This document shows, piece by piece, positions 15,901 to 22,575 of a DNA stretch of 23,297 nucleotides. The stretch's first letter is position 1. The number at the start of each line of letters is the position of its first letter. The notes beneath the pieces were generated by a model that saw only the letters and a list, made by a program, of their open reading frames with translations, had not been told where the DNA came from and did not search any database. The stretch lies in NCBI GenBank assembly GCA_042095835.1, contig JBELML010000105.1, positions 1-23,297 on the forward strand. Reading direction: 5' to 3'. The position numbers and the translations under genes are program-made. Origin of the DNA: DATFKA01 sp042095835. GTDB taxonomy: Bacteria; Bacteroidota; Bacteroidia; Chitinophagales; Saprospiraceae.

Positions 15901-17004
15901 CAATTCGATTTTTCCTTAGATTCCTTGTATTTCAATACTGGAAAAAATCAGGAACACGACCTGGGTATGTCCATGAGTTATAGTAGCCTGGATAGAGCTT
16001 TGCGCATACATCAGCTTCAGCTTGAAAAAGTATATCCGGATAGTATTTTCCAAGCAATGCTGCCCTATCGACAAGACTACTGGTCGATTAGTAGCAGGAT
16101 GATTAGCCTGGATTCCATATATCTTCGAACTTTTCTCCAAGATACTTTTTGGTTTCCAAAAATCAAGGTTGATGGTCTTTGGGCAGATAATTATAATGAC
16201 GAAACAAAACCGTTGGCGCAAGGGCTTAAAGCTATTTTCACCGAACAAATCAAAACGATTGATCGCGCATTTAGAGTAGATTCTCTTCACTTATCTGGTG
16301 ACCTTCGCTATACTGCTCCTGCTCCTCTTTCAAAAGAAATCAGTTGGATTACTATTGATGATATTGATGCCAAAGTGGCCAACATCAGCAATATTAGCCA
16401 ACATTGGAAGCAGCCCCTTAGCTTGGAAGCTCATGCCAAATTGTACGATCAGGCAGCTATGCGTATTAATATGCAATTTGACCTCAGCTCTCCAATTCCT
16501 AGCTTTGAGATGCAAGGCAACATCAAGGCTTTTGATCTCCCAAAACTAAATCCAATGCTGCAACCCCAAGCGGCTATTCAAATCAACCGTGGTCAAAATC
16601 GAAGCATTATTTTTAATCTGGCAGCCAACGATACCATTGCCGTTGGGGATTTACTTTTTCGGTATCGCAAATTGAATATCCAACTACTGAATAAAGAAGA
16701 CCCCCAACATTCAGGTTTCGGAAACTCTATTTTATCTTTTTGGGCCAACCGGCTGGTGAGTTCTAATAATCCTTCTTGGCTACGACGACGAAAGGGCACC
16801 ATCTACTTTAGACGGGATCAACAAAAAGGTATTGCCCACTTCTGGGTACACAGTATTTTGAGCGGTGTGGTGAGTAGTGTAGGTATCAAAAATACCAAGC
16901 GAAAAATGAAGAAAAGTGGGATCAATAATACGCAAACTTTGAATTATGAAGCACTTTTCAAAGATCAACTCAAAAAGGAACGAAAAGCAAAATCCAAACA
17001 ATAG
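12922..17004 (+). CDS. giant AsmA-like membrane-anchored envelope protein
   Basis: The 1360-residue protein has one N-terminal hydrophobic segment (about 11-30) and then a very long strand-rich periplasmic region. The N-terminal block (RLQTALPDGYFIDYDSFEIDW, then LDLTAFKLN) and the many repeated DSL.I..P...Y and I..L.L...D phrases resemble AsmA/DUF748-type proteins. These form elongated beta structures thought to help lipid or outer-membrane traffic. Near the C-terminus, FDLPKLNPMLQPQAAIQI, then GDLLFRYRKLNIQLL and a FWVHSILSGVVSSVGI segment fit the end region of Bacteroidota members, followed by a strongly basic tail. Most of the length matches nothing I recognise firmly. A lipobox-like LAAC at 21-24 is embedded in the hydrophobic stretch, which continues after it, so a membrane anchor is preferred. 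It stands alone between a palindromic element and the convergent RluA gene. Confidence 0.7.
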   Translation: MASLNKQTKRLLLLGLFVLLLAACGLLFFFQSYIRNQLSDQVKERLQTALPDGYFIDYDSFEIDWTAQSLDLTAFKLNRHVEHLDGTKVSLMIPEMSIRLHSVWEAFIDRSLRIEEIIVGAPTIQVESSHEGPNEKGLTNTSFNLLEVLGNYLFSIEVENIALQKAGISYKSDDGTALVLSEVDLFIEQFRVDSTQQKQDIFNAKGINLRIAGDRFELGDGFHWFSFDDCTLSTEDSSLVFNNLHFRPIADMMLSADFYNESPLFDIKAPQIVFQGIDFQSSYINQNFAIQSLLLDAPEIIYRDVDTGPRKVKDLSEETALDRLLEQLSPQINIEQIILQNAKLNLDFEKTRSRLLNLDIDSIVLHDFELNAETLLFDTAQFPFRDLELSLSNVRQKLGGDLTEINFSDVFLSTINKRIDVQDIFVGNPDNKAKVSIQIPRLSLEGLDIFEVLLDNRIDVQQLSIYEPFTAIQLDSNEVDSTVLQEAPLERVAHFFQNFFIKEIKAAQIHIHDGRFQLDSLLQIGSYHYTGSRILLNEKATQWEKIIPQYQLSAKDITYQIDPQQISVDSLFTDGDDLHLDQCALHFNFPTDSIDISIPALVLKSINMDSLLRSQIWVDSLLVLEPVITYEQRGKAERREQQELPLQMGFLQVENAQLQYRNIKKDEFQLADISLQGHYRQQLEIEDIDFKSFAYLPIAGTHRVKWEQGRINWTDQLIDLNKIELQPIPNRSIQDSTIRIERLRLEGFDLEQFQQNQAFHINKIALERPDFHWHLEASSKEDTAQKISLPDFVIDTLLLLHTDLEVKQKKDSSQINIRNSTVAAYDLNSDQLMQRQPFFSGLLFESQQGLNYRNNAFALRFGPLLINSNLGLMQTNYLEYIPLQSSPIQHLSFEEISLNGIPSNGVLFQDSLHMEGFNIQGGKLIWDLDHQRSDTSEQQLRFPKLSIDKGYFGDFDVQLLRKRDIHIKGVHMEFDSLSLDSSTLIRDLDGAFSQFDFSLDSLYFNTGKNQEHDLGMSMSYSSLDRALRIHQLQLEKVYPDSIFQAMLPYRQDYWSISSRMISLDSIYLRTFLQDTFWFPKIKVDGLWADNYNDETKPLAQGLKAIFTEQIKTIDRAFRVDSLHLSGDLRYTAPAPLSKEISWITIDDIDAKVANISNISQHWKQPLSLEAHAKLYDQAAMRINMQFDLSSPIPSFEMQGNIKAFDLPKLNPMLQPQAAIQINRGQNRSIIFNLAANDTIAVGDLLFRYRKLNIQLLNKEDPQHSGFGNSILSFWANRLVSSNNPSWLRRRKGTIYFRRDQQKGIAHFWVHSILSGVVSSVGIKNTKRKMKKSGINNTQTLNYEALFKDQLKKERKAKSKQ

Positions 17005-17012
17005 TCCTATCA

Positions 17013-17717
17013 TTAGTCATAGCCCATCACCGAAGCAAACTGCCTCCACACCTGAAGTCTTGGTGGCTCTGCTACGATAGTCACTGGTTCTTTTTTAACA
17101 GGATGGATGAAGGAAAGAGAACGGCTGTGCAAGGCTATTGATCCATCGTGGTTAGGTTGAGGATAACCATATTTTATATCTCCTACAATAGGGCTACCAA
17201 TCTTAGATAATTGCACCCTGATTTGATGAGGCCGGCCTGTTTTAGGCATTACCTTCAAGAGATTACGATTATCCAAGCCCGCAGCAAGTTCAAAACTCAA
17301 TTCGGATTTTTTTGCTTTGATTGCGATTGCACGATTACTCATTTCCTCAAAAGCTTTAGCTTTATTGATCGATTGATCTTTACCGATATAATGAATAAGT
17401 GTATTAGAAGTAGGATTGGGTCGCTGGCGGGTTATAGCCCAATAGGTCTTTTCAATTTTTCGATCTTTAAACAGCGCATTCATGCGAGTAAGTGCTTTAC
17501 TGGTACGCGCAAAGACCACTACCCCACTCACAGGCCGATCAATACGGTGAATCACTCCCAAGAAAACATCTCCTGGTTTTTTGTATCTCACCTTGATATA
17601 CTTTTTGACCATTTCCTCCATGGTCATATCTTGGGTGATATCAGCGTGAACTAGGATACCTGCTGGTTTGTTCACTGCAATAAGGTGATTGTCTTCGTGG
17701 ATGATCTGTAAACTCAT
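17013..17717 (-). CDS. RluA-family RNA pseudouridine synthase
   Basis: The 234-residue protein is a compact pseudouridine synthase lacking an S4 domain. It begins with the family's IIHEDNHLIAVNKPAGILVH (5-24), carries HRIDRPVSGVVVFART (57-72) with catalytic Asp60, and later TGRPHQIRVQLSKIG followed by IVGDIKYG. It isomerises uridine in rRNA or tRNA; the target (RluA-, RluC/D- or TruC-like) cannot be decided from sequence. HRID in place of the common HRLD, and PVSG in place of TSG, are conservative changes. It is convergent with the AsmA-like gene (8-base gap) and divergent from mqnD. An exact -7 element lies upstream of the ATG on the minus strand. Confidence 0.93.
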   Translation of the reverse strand: MSLQIIHEDNHLIAVNKPAGILVHADITQDMTMEEMVKKYIKVRYKKPGDVFLGVIHRIDRPVSGVVVFARTSKALTRMNALFKDRKIEKTYWAITRQRPNPTSNTLIHYIGKDQSINKAKAFEEMSNRAIAIKAKKSELSFELAAGLDNRNLLKVMPKTGRPHQIRVQLSKIGSPIVGDIKYGYPQPNHDGSIALHSRSLSFIHPVKKEPVTIVAEPPRLQVWRQFASVMGYD

Positions 17718-17736
17718 AAGATATAAAGATAAGCTG

Positions 17737-17744
17737 CAAAATTA
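17737..17744 (-). promoter_or_regulatory. -7 promoter element of the RluA-type gene (TAATTTTG)
   Basis: On the minus strand this is an exact TAnnTTTG, with a TTTG (17764-17761) 16 bases upstream, one base short of the usual spacing. The predicted leader is about 13 bases. No comparable element was found for mqnD in the same 57-base gap. Confidence 0.5.
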
Positions 17745-17774
17745 CGGGAATCGCCCACAGCAAACAAGGAAATT

Positions 17775-18608
17775 ATGAAACTGACACTTGGTTTTTCTTC
17801 ATGCCCAAATGATACCTTTATTTTTGATGCGATGATCCATCAAAAAATTGACACAGAAGGCTTATCATTTGAGCTTGTACTAGCAGATGTAGAAGCGCTC
17901 AATAATCAGGCCTTCCAGGCAGAACTAGATATTACTAAATTGAGCTATCATGCCTTTGCTTATTTGACGGAGGACTATATCCTTTTAAATGCAGGTAGTG
18001 CCCTGGGCAATAATTGTGGGCCCTTACTCATCGCCAAAGAAGCCATCTCGGAGTCTCAGATCAACGCTGGGAATATTGCCATTCCTGGAAAATATACGAC
18101 TGCTAATTTTCTACTAAATCTAGCTTATCCAGAAGCACAACATAAACAAGAACTCCTTTTTTCAGCAATTGAAGGTGCCGTACTCAACGAACAAGTAGAT
18201 GCAGGCCTCATCATCCATGAAAATAGGTTCACCTACCAAGAAAAAGGCCTGGTTAAGATTGTGGATTTGGGCGAGTTTTGGGAAAAAACTACTGGCCATC
18301 CTATACCCTTGGGCGGTATTGTCATCAAACGAGCCTTAGCACTTGAAGTTCAGCAGAAAGTCGATCGTGTTTTAGCCAGAAGTGTGCAATATGCTTTTGA
18401 TCATCCCGAATCCTCTAAAGCCTATGTGAGCGCTCACGCTCAGGAAATGGAGGAGGAAGTCATGTACCAGCACATCGATCTTTATGTCAATCAATATTCC
18501 TTAGATTTGGGTGAGAAAGGTAAGGGAGCGGTACAAGAGTTATTTGATCGTGCTGCTGAAAAAGCTATTATTCCGGCACCTACCGAACCACTATTCTTAG
18601 AAAAGTGA
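17775..18608 (+). CDS. mqnD: 1,4-dihydroxy-6-naphthoate synthase (futalosine menaquinone pathway)
   Basis: The 277-residue protein has the MqnD signature: FSSCPNDTFIF (7-17), LGNNCGPLLIA (77-87), IPGKYTTAN (103-111) and IIHENRFTY (146-154), where His148 corresponds to the proposed catalytic histidine of MqnD. The fold is periplasmic-binding-protein-like, but the protein is cytoplasmic. It converts cyclic dehypoxanthine futalosine to 1,4-dihydroxy-6-naphthoate, a precursor of menaquinone. Its presence implies the organism makes menaquinone by the futalosine route, not the classical Men route; no other mqn gene is in the window. Length is normal. A weak AAGGAAATT precedes the ATG. Confidence 0.93.
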   Translation: MKLTLGFSSCPNDTFIFDAMIHQKIDTEGLSFELVLADVEALNNQAFQAELDITKLSYHAFAYLTEDYILLNAGSALGNNCGPLLIAKEAISESQINAGNIAIPGKYTTANFLLNLAYPEAQHKQELLFSAIEGAVLNEQVDAGLIIHENRFTYQEKGLVKIVDLGEFWEKTTGHPIPLGGIVIKRALALEVQQKVDRVLARSVQYAFDHPESSKAYVSAHAQEMEEEVMYQHIDLYVNQYSLDLGEKGKGAVQELFDRAAEKAIIPAPTEPLFLEK

Positions 18609-18697
18609 CCGTATTCTAGTCGAGACCGCACATTTTTCAAGCATTTTTTAAGAAAAACACCTATATTGGTGGAATAAAGTATCACTATATTCAAAAT

Positions 18698-18734
18698 CCA
18701 GCCATTTAATCCTCCTAAGGAACCCTTCGGCTGG
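18698..18734. repeat. inverted repeat downstream of mqnD
   Basis: CCAGCC (18698-18703) and GGCTGG (18729-18734) are exact reverse complements. Between them lies a smaller stem TCCT-CCTA-AGGA (18710-18721). The T-run (ATTTTTTT) comes only about 20 bases later, so it is a poor intrinsic terminator. It may be an mRNA structure before the small downstream gene. Apart from this I see nothing in the 213-base gap between mqnD and that gene. Confidence 0.3.
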
Positions 18735-18821
18735 CGCTATATTCTTCATCATTTTTTTGAAAAACAAGGACATTGTTTATAGGTCCAGGTATCCTCGTTT
18801 TGATGTTGAATAAAGTTGACT

Positions 18822-19043
18822 ATGAGAAAAAATAAATTAACGAATCCTTTTACGCACTTCTGGGACATGGCAACAGGTGGCTTGCTATCGCCGAGTTCGG
18901 ATGTAGAGCTTACCCCCAATAAAAAGGCTGGTAAAAACCTAGCTATATCTTCAGAAAGTACGCCCGATGAGGAGGAGCCTTCCCTGATGAAATCTTCGGG
19001 AAAATCCATTCAACAACAAAAGCCCCTGAAGTCTGCTAAATAA
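18822..19043 (+). CDS. hypothetical 73-residue hydrophilic protein
   Basis: From the ATG at 18822 the frame encodes 73 residues: a short basic start (MRKNKLTNPFTHFWDMATGG), then a Ser/Pro/Glu/Lys-rich, low-complexity, probably disordered tail ending QQQKPLKSAK. There is no signal peptide, membrane segment or recognised motif. A TTG six bases upstream is an alternative start but less likely. No TAnnTTTG promoter was found. The third-position pattern is compatible with coding but the length is too short to be sure. The reverse strand also has an 86-codon ORF here, which looks less natural. The stop codon coincides with the left edge of the second palindromic element. Confidence 0.45.
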   Translation: MRKNKLTNPFTHFWDMATGGLLSPSSDVELTPNKKAGKNLAISSESTPDEEEPSLMKSSGKSIQQQKPLKSAK

Positions 19044-19250
19044 GTAACAGCCAAAAAACAACTTACCGATTTTGATGGAATCTTTTGCTCCAATACGGCG
19101 TTAAAAAGCTCTTTATGCCGCAGGCATAAGCAAGGCAGAATGCCCTGCATTGCCTACGTTTTTTGCCTTGTCTTGGCACGAATTTATCCCGACCTTCCGT
19201 CGGGAACCTTCTTGATCAAAATACGGGACCTATTCTTTGTCCGTTACTAA
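19041..19250 (-). repeat. palindromic intergenic element, copy 2 (REP/MITE-like, inverted relative to copy 1)
   Basis: Terminal inverted repeats of 36 bases (19041-19076 and 19215-19250) match ungapped at 25 of 36 positions, ending in the identical ATTTTGAT. Inside, read on the minus strand, are a hairpin TCCCGAC/GTCGGGA (19187-19205), AAGGCAAAAAACGTAG (19169-19154), the hairpin AATGC-AGG-GCATT (19151-19139), an enclosing CAAGGCA/TGCCTTG pair (19131-19137, 19164-19170), a further hairpin TTATGCC/GGCATAA (19113-19129) and GCTTTTTAAC (19109-19100). The GGCAAAAAACGTAG, ATGCAGGGCAT and GCTTTTTAAC blocks are identical to copy 1. No ORF is present. It occupies the first half of the 406-base gap upstream of alanine dehydrogenase. 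Confidence 0.78.
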
Positions 19251-19328
19251 GTAAGTATACCTTCCTGAAATTGGTCTTTTTCTACTTCCATTTTTCACCG
19301 CTTTTATACTAAATTTCTACGGTCTGAT

Positions 19329-19336
19329 TATATTTG
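19329..19336 (+). promoter_or_regulatory. -7 promoter element of the alanine dehydrogenase gene (TATATTTG)
   Basis: This is an exact TAnnTTTG match. A TTTT at 19302-19305 lies 23 bases upstream in place of the -33 TTTG. The predicted transcription start near 19343 gives a leader of about 107 bases. Confidence 0.5.
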
Positions 19337-19360
19337 CAGCGCTCTAAATATCAATCTGAA

Positions 19361-19420
19361 CGAAAAGCATCTGTCTACAAATACGGAGAGGAATAATAAC
19401 TCCCGCTAAAGACGCTTTCG
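19361..19420 (+). promoter_or_regulatory. structured 5' leader of the alanine dehydrogenase gene
   Basis: CGAAAAGC (19361-19368) can pair with GCTTTCG (19414-19420) with one bulge. Inside it GGAG (19385-19388) can pair with CTCC (19400-19403). The arrangement gives a nested two-stem leader RNA ending 30 bases before the start codon. It matches no riboswitch class I recognise. The stems are short, so this is tentative. Confidence 0.3.
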
Positions 19421-19449
19421 TACAGAAAAACCAAATAAAACCATAGAAA

Positions 19450-20562
19450 ATGTTAATTGGGGTACCTAAAGAAATTAAAAATAACGAGAATAGGGTTGCC
19501 TTGACTCCAGCTGGGGTTTTTGCTTTTGTCAAGCGTGGTCATGAGGTCCTTATTCAAACTCAAGCTGGACTAGGAAGTGGTTATTCTGATGAAGACTATA
19601 CACAAGCTGGTGCCAAGATATTGTCTACAATAGAAGCGGTATACGAAACTGCGGAGATGATTATGAAGGTGAAAGAGCCTATCGAAGCTGAGTACGAGCT
19701 TGTCAAAAAGGATCAACTTCTTTTTACCTACTTCCATTTCGCTTCACACGAGCCTCTAACCAATGCCATGATTAAAAGTGGGGCTATTTGTTTAGCCTAT
19801 GAGACGGTGGAACTAAGTGACCGTTCGCTTCCTTTATTGGTACCGATGTCTGAGGTTGCTGGTCGTATGGCGATACAGCAAGGCGCGAAATTTTTGGAGA
19901 AACCCATGCTAGGCCGAGGTGTACTATTAGGAGGTGTGCCGGGTGTAAGTCCAGGTAAAGTCCTCATTTTGGGTGGTGGTGTAGTTGGAACTCAAGCAGC
20001 AAAAATGGCTGCGGGCTTAGGTGCTCAAGTTACCATTTTAGATATTAGTTTACCTCGCTTAAGACAGCTTGACGATATCATGCCAGCCAATGTCTTCACG
20101 CAATACTCCAGCGAATATACCATTCGAGACTTAATACAATCGCATGACCTTATCGTGGGAGCAGTATTGATCCCTGGTGCTAAGGCCCCAAACTTGATTA
20201 CGCGTGATATGCTCAAGGATATGCAACCAGGTACCGTTCTAGTTGACGTAGCTGTAGATCAGGGAGGTTGTATGGAGACCACCAAACCAACGACCCACGC
20301 CGAACCCATTTTCATCATCGATGAGGTAGTCCATTATTGTGTGGCCAATATGCCTGGTGCCGTACCTTTTACTTCAACTAAAGCTTTAACCAACGCCACC
20401 CTACCCTATGCCCTTAAGTTGGCAGATAAGGGTTGGAAAGCAGCTTGCCAATCAGACGCTGCGTTAAAGAAAGGCTTGAACGTAATCAATGGCAAGGTAG
20501 TCTACCAAGGTGTAGCAGATGCCTTTGGTCTAGAATACCACGAGGTAGATAGCTTTTTATAA
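19450..20562 (+). CDS. ald: alanine dehydrogenase
   Basis: The 370-residue protein matches alanine dehydrogenase along its whole length. It starts MLIGVPKEIKNNENRVALTP and has the substrate and catalytic residues at the canonical numbers: Arg15, Lys75 (MKVKEP), His96 (YFHFASH) and Asp270 (VDVAVDQGG). The NAD-binding loop is GGGVVGTQAAKMA (175-187). It interconverts L-alanine and pyruvate plus ammonia with NAD(H), in the cytoplasm, usually as a hexamer. The related transhydrogenase alpha subunit is excluded by length and by the conserved Ald C-terminus (NMPGAVPFTSTKALTNATLPY). It appears monocistronic, with a long leader after a palindromic element, and converges on the next gene with a 5-base gap and no obvious terminator. 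Confidence 0.96.
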   Translation: MLIGVPKEIKNNENRVALTPAGVFAFVKRGHEVLIQTQAGLGSGYSDEDYTQAGAKILSTIEAVYETAEMIMKVKEPIEAEYELVKKDQLLFTYFHFASHEPLTNAMIKSGAICLAYETVELSDRSLPLLVPMSEVAGRMAIQQGAKFLEKPMLGRGVLLGGVPGVSPGKVLILGGGVVGTQAAKMAAGLGAQVTILDISLPRLRQLDDIMPANVFTQYSSEYTIRDLIQSHDLIVGAVLIPGAKAPNLITRDMLKDMQPGTVLVDVAVDQGGCMETTKPTTHAEPIFIIDEVVHYCVANMPGAVPFTSTKALTNATLPYALKLADKGWKAACQSDAALKKGLNVINGKVVYQGVADAFGLEYHEVDSFL

Positions 20563-20567
20563 AAAGT

Positions 20568-21482
20568 CTAATTACCCTCGGGTTTGATCATTCTGTATTG
20601 GACACCTATAGCCAAGCGATTGTATAGGTTGTCCAATACCCCTAAGCCTAAATCAAAGTGGAGACTCATTTGACTAAAATCATACCTAAGACGTGTATTC
20701 AGTACCTGAGGATGGTCGCCATTAGCTAAGTAGCCATGATAGGCTCTAAAAGACACTTCCCATTGCCACTTTTTATACCAAAGCTTAGAAGACAGTCCGT
20801 ATAAAAAAGCATCATTCTGGAATTGGTCATCGCGATTGGTCTGCCACACCAGGAAGCCAAGCATCAAACTCGGTTGCCATTGCAAGGGCTTATCAGGAAA
20901 TAAAGTCCTACTGATACCAAGATCAAAATGATAGCCTGGCGCATCCGTAAAACGCGCAGCTCCTTGTAAGCTTGATGTTGGGAATCTGTAAGCTATCCGC
21001 AAGGCTGCATTCCATTGGTGCTTTTCTTCTCTTAGCAATTGAAGGTTTGTCAAAAAATTAATATCACCAATAGCTTGTTGTTCATTATAGAAAGTGTGAA
21101 AAATACGCCGCTCTGTTTTCACCTCATGACTCACTTCAAAAAACTCAATGGGCACCCAAAAAAGTTGAAAACTTATTTTATCAGGTACAAATACATAATC
21201 CAATTGAACTCTTGGGTTATACGTATGATCTCCGGAAGAAAAATGGCTTTCAAAATCAAGCTCCAGACTACTTTCCTTAGGAATACGGCCCGTATTTTGT
21301 TTAGGAATAGGCAGTGCATTGGGGCCTAAAAAACGAGGCGAAGAGACGATATAGGTACTCCAATGGGCACTACCATCCCAGTTGACGTTATCGGCCCACC
21401 ACTGATGGTCTTGCCCATCAATAGGCGAGACGCATAACAACAAAAAAAGACTCCATAACAGATGGCCGCACCGTATAGTCAT
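20568..21482 (-). CDS. putative outer-membrane beta-barrel protein of unknown function
   Basis: The 304-residue protein has a signal peptide (MTIRCGHLLWSLFLLLCVSPIDG, cleaved before QDHQWW). It then shows alternating hydrophobic/polar strands rich in Trp, Tyr and Phe, typical of small outer-membrane barrels (VQLDYVFVPDKISFQLFWVPIEFF, WNAALRIAYRFPTSSLQGAARF, LRYDFSQMSLHFDLGLGVLDN, LAIGVQYRMI). There is no plug domain or TonB box. I do not recognise a specific family. Its start lies 15 bases after the stop of the methyltransferase gene on the same strand, so they are probably co-transcribed. Confidence 0.7.
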   Translation of the reverse strand: MTIRCGHLLWSLFLLLCVSPIDGQDHQWWADNVNWDGSAHWSTYIVSSPRFLGPNALPIPKQNTGRIPKESSLELDFESHFSSGDHTYNPRVQLDYVFVPDKISFQLFWVPIEFFEVSHEVKTERRIFHTFYNEQQAIGDINFLTNLQLLREEKHQWNAALRIAYRFPTSSLQGAARFTDAPGYHFDLGISRTLFPDKPLQWQPSLMLGFLVWQTNRDDQFQNDAFLYGLSSKLWYKKWQWEVSFRAYHGYLANGDHPQVLNTRLRYDFSQMSLHFDLGLGVLDNLYNRLAIGVQYRMIKPEGN

Positions 21483-21497
21483 AAGCGTAGGTCTATA

Positions 21498-22400
21498 TTA
21501 TTTCACCTTCTTCATCACATAAATTACCGAACTCGCTTCATTAACGTTTTTTAAACTATTCAGATGAGAACGCAGGCCTACAATGGCGGCTGAAATTAAG
21601 CCGGAAGCCCCTTTGCCAAGATATTTTTCACTAAGCATGGAGACATAAAAAGGATCTAGTACCATTTTAATTTTCTCTACCACTTCAAAACCATTACGCT
21701 TGACAAGAGCCTCCATATCTTTTGGCCGAAAATGCCATAAATGCCTAGGTACATCGTAGGCAGCCCAGACAGGTCCGTACTTCTCCGCATCCAAAGCATC
21801 TCGGTTGGGTACAGCAATGATCAATGTACCTTCCTCGTCGAGAGATTTATTGAAACTTTTCAGGTAGACATCTGGCTCATGGACATGTTCCATCACGTGC
21901 CACATAGTGATCGCACCAAATGGTCCAGGCAACTGTCCTTCTTCAACAAGCGCAGGTGGATGTACTTCTATACCAAATTGATCTTTTGTGGCTGCTCTAG
22001 CTCCGGGATCGGCTTCTACACCAAGTACTTCATGGCCTTTTTCTTTCAGGAAGGATAAAAAATATCCTGTCCCTGAACCTACATCTAATACTCGATTGGT
22101 AGAGCTGTAGCGTTTCACCAATTGATACTTTCGCTGGAGCATCCAACTGCGGGCAGTATGGTATAGTTGGTTAATAATCCCTTTTTTGGTATCACTATGG
22201 GAGATGTAATCCTCACTTTGATAGTAAGGTCCAATAGAATCTGCATCGGGAATATCTTGTGTAAAACGAAATCCACAATCTTGGCAATCCCAAAGATCGA
22301 AGGTTTCAGAAGAGATAGAGTGATCTTTCACCGGAAAGGCCAAAGACAATCTAGTAGATTTACAAATTAAACATTGCTGATGATGTATACGCTGCGCCAT
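21498..22400 (-). CDS. class I SAM-dependent methyltransferase with N-terminal zinc-ribbon-like cysteines
   Basis: The 300-residue protein opens with two CxxC pairs (C10-L-I-C13 and C39-Q-D-C42) that look like a zinc ribbon. A Methyltransf_11/23-type Rossmann domain follows: motif I DVGSGTGYFL (106-115), acidic VEAD loop (128-131) and the WHVMEHVHEP motif (167-176) characteristic of this group. Such proteins methylate small molecules, quinone intermediates or sugars, often in surface polysaccharide pathways; the substrate here is unknown. The APNRDALD-like loop and DVPRHLWHF block are common in the group. It is the first gene of a two-gene unit with the outer-membrane protein. A 7-base TATTTTG (minus strand) lies upstream but is one base short of the consensus. 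Confidence 0.88.
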   Translation of the reverse strand: MAQRIHHQQCLICKSTRLSLAFPVKDHSISSETFDLWDCQDCGFRFTQDIPDADSIGPYYQSEDYISHSDTKKGIINQLYHTARSWMLQRKYQLVKRYSSTNRVLDVGSGTGYFLSFLKEKGHEVLGVEADPGARAATKDQFGIEVHPPALVEEGQLPGPFGAITMWHVMEHVHEPDVYLKSFNKSLDEEGTLIIAVPNRDALDAEKYGPVWAAYDVPRHLWHFRPKDMEALVKRNGFEVVEKIKMVLDPFYVSMLSEKYLGKGASGLISAAIVGLRSHLNSLKNVNEASSVIYVMKKVK

Positions 22401-22517
22401 AATTCTTCAAATTGCACCGCAAAATACAGCTTATTAGCAAATTATCTTGATCTTTTTGTATTCCTCAGAAATCCAATACCTATCCTAGTCTTTGCCGGTA
22501 AACCCTTCTTCTAAAAC

Positions 22518-22551
22518 ATAAGCCCCCTCGCACAAGTGCGAGGGGGCTTAT
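22518..22551 (-). terminator. strong intrinsic terminator of the T9SS cargo gene
   Basis: A 16-bp perfect stem (left arm 22518-22533, right arm 22536-22551) encloses only AA, so the true loop is probably CAAG. The stem contains five consecutive G-C pairs. It lies 25 bases after the stop codon at 22576 on the minus strand and is followed there by GTTTTAG, a short T-run. It separates this gene from the methyltransferase gene. Confidence 0.8.
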
Positions 22552-22575
22552 TACTTATCTATCGCTGATTAGCGA

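Noticed and set aside
15916..16290. 124-codon minus-strand ORF inside the AsmA-like gene
   Set aside because: The forward frame is a continuous 1360-codon gene; the reverse ORF has no start context or recognisable product.
17211..17654. 147-codon ORF opposite the RluA-type gene
   Set aside because: It lies entirely inside a well-supported pseudouridine synthase gene on the other strand and its translation resembles no family.
18749..19009. 86-codon minus-strand ORF overlapping the 73-residue protein
   Set aside because: Its composition is unconvincing (Ser-rich start, then a short hydrophobic run) and it has no promoter or partner. The plus-strand reading is preferred, though not certain.
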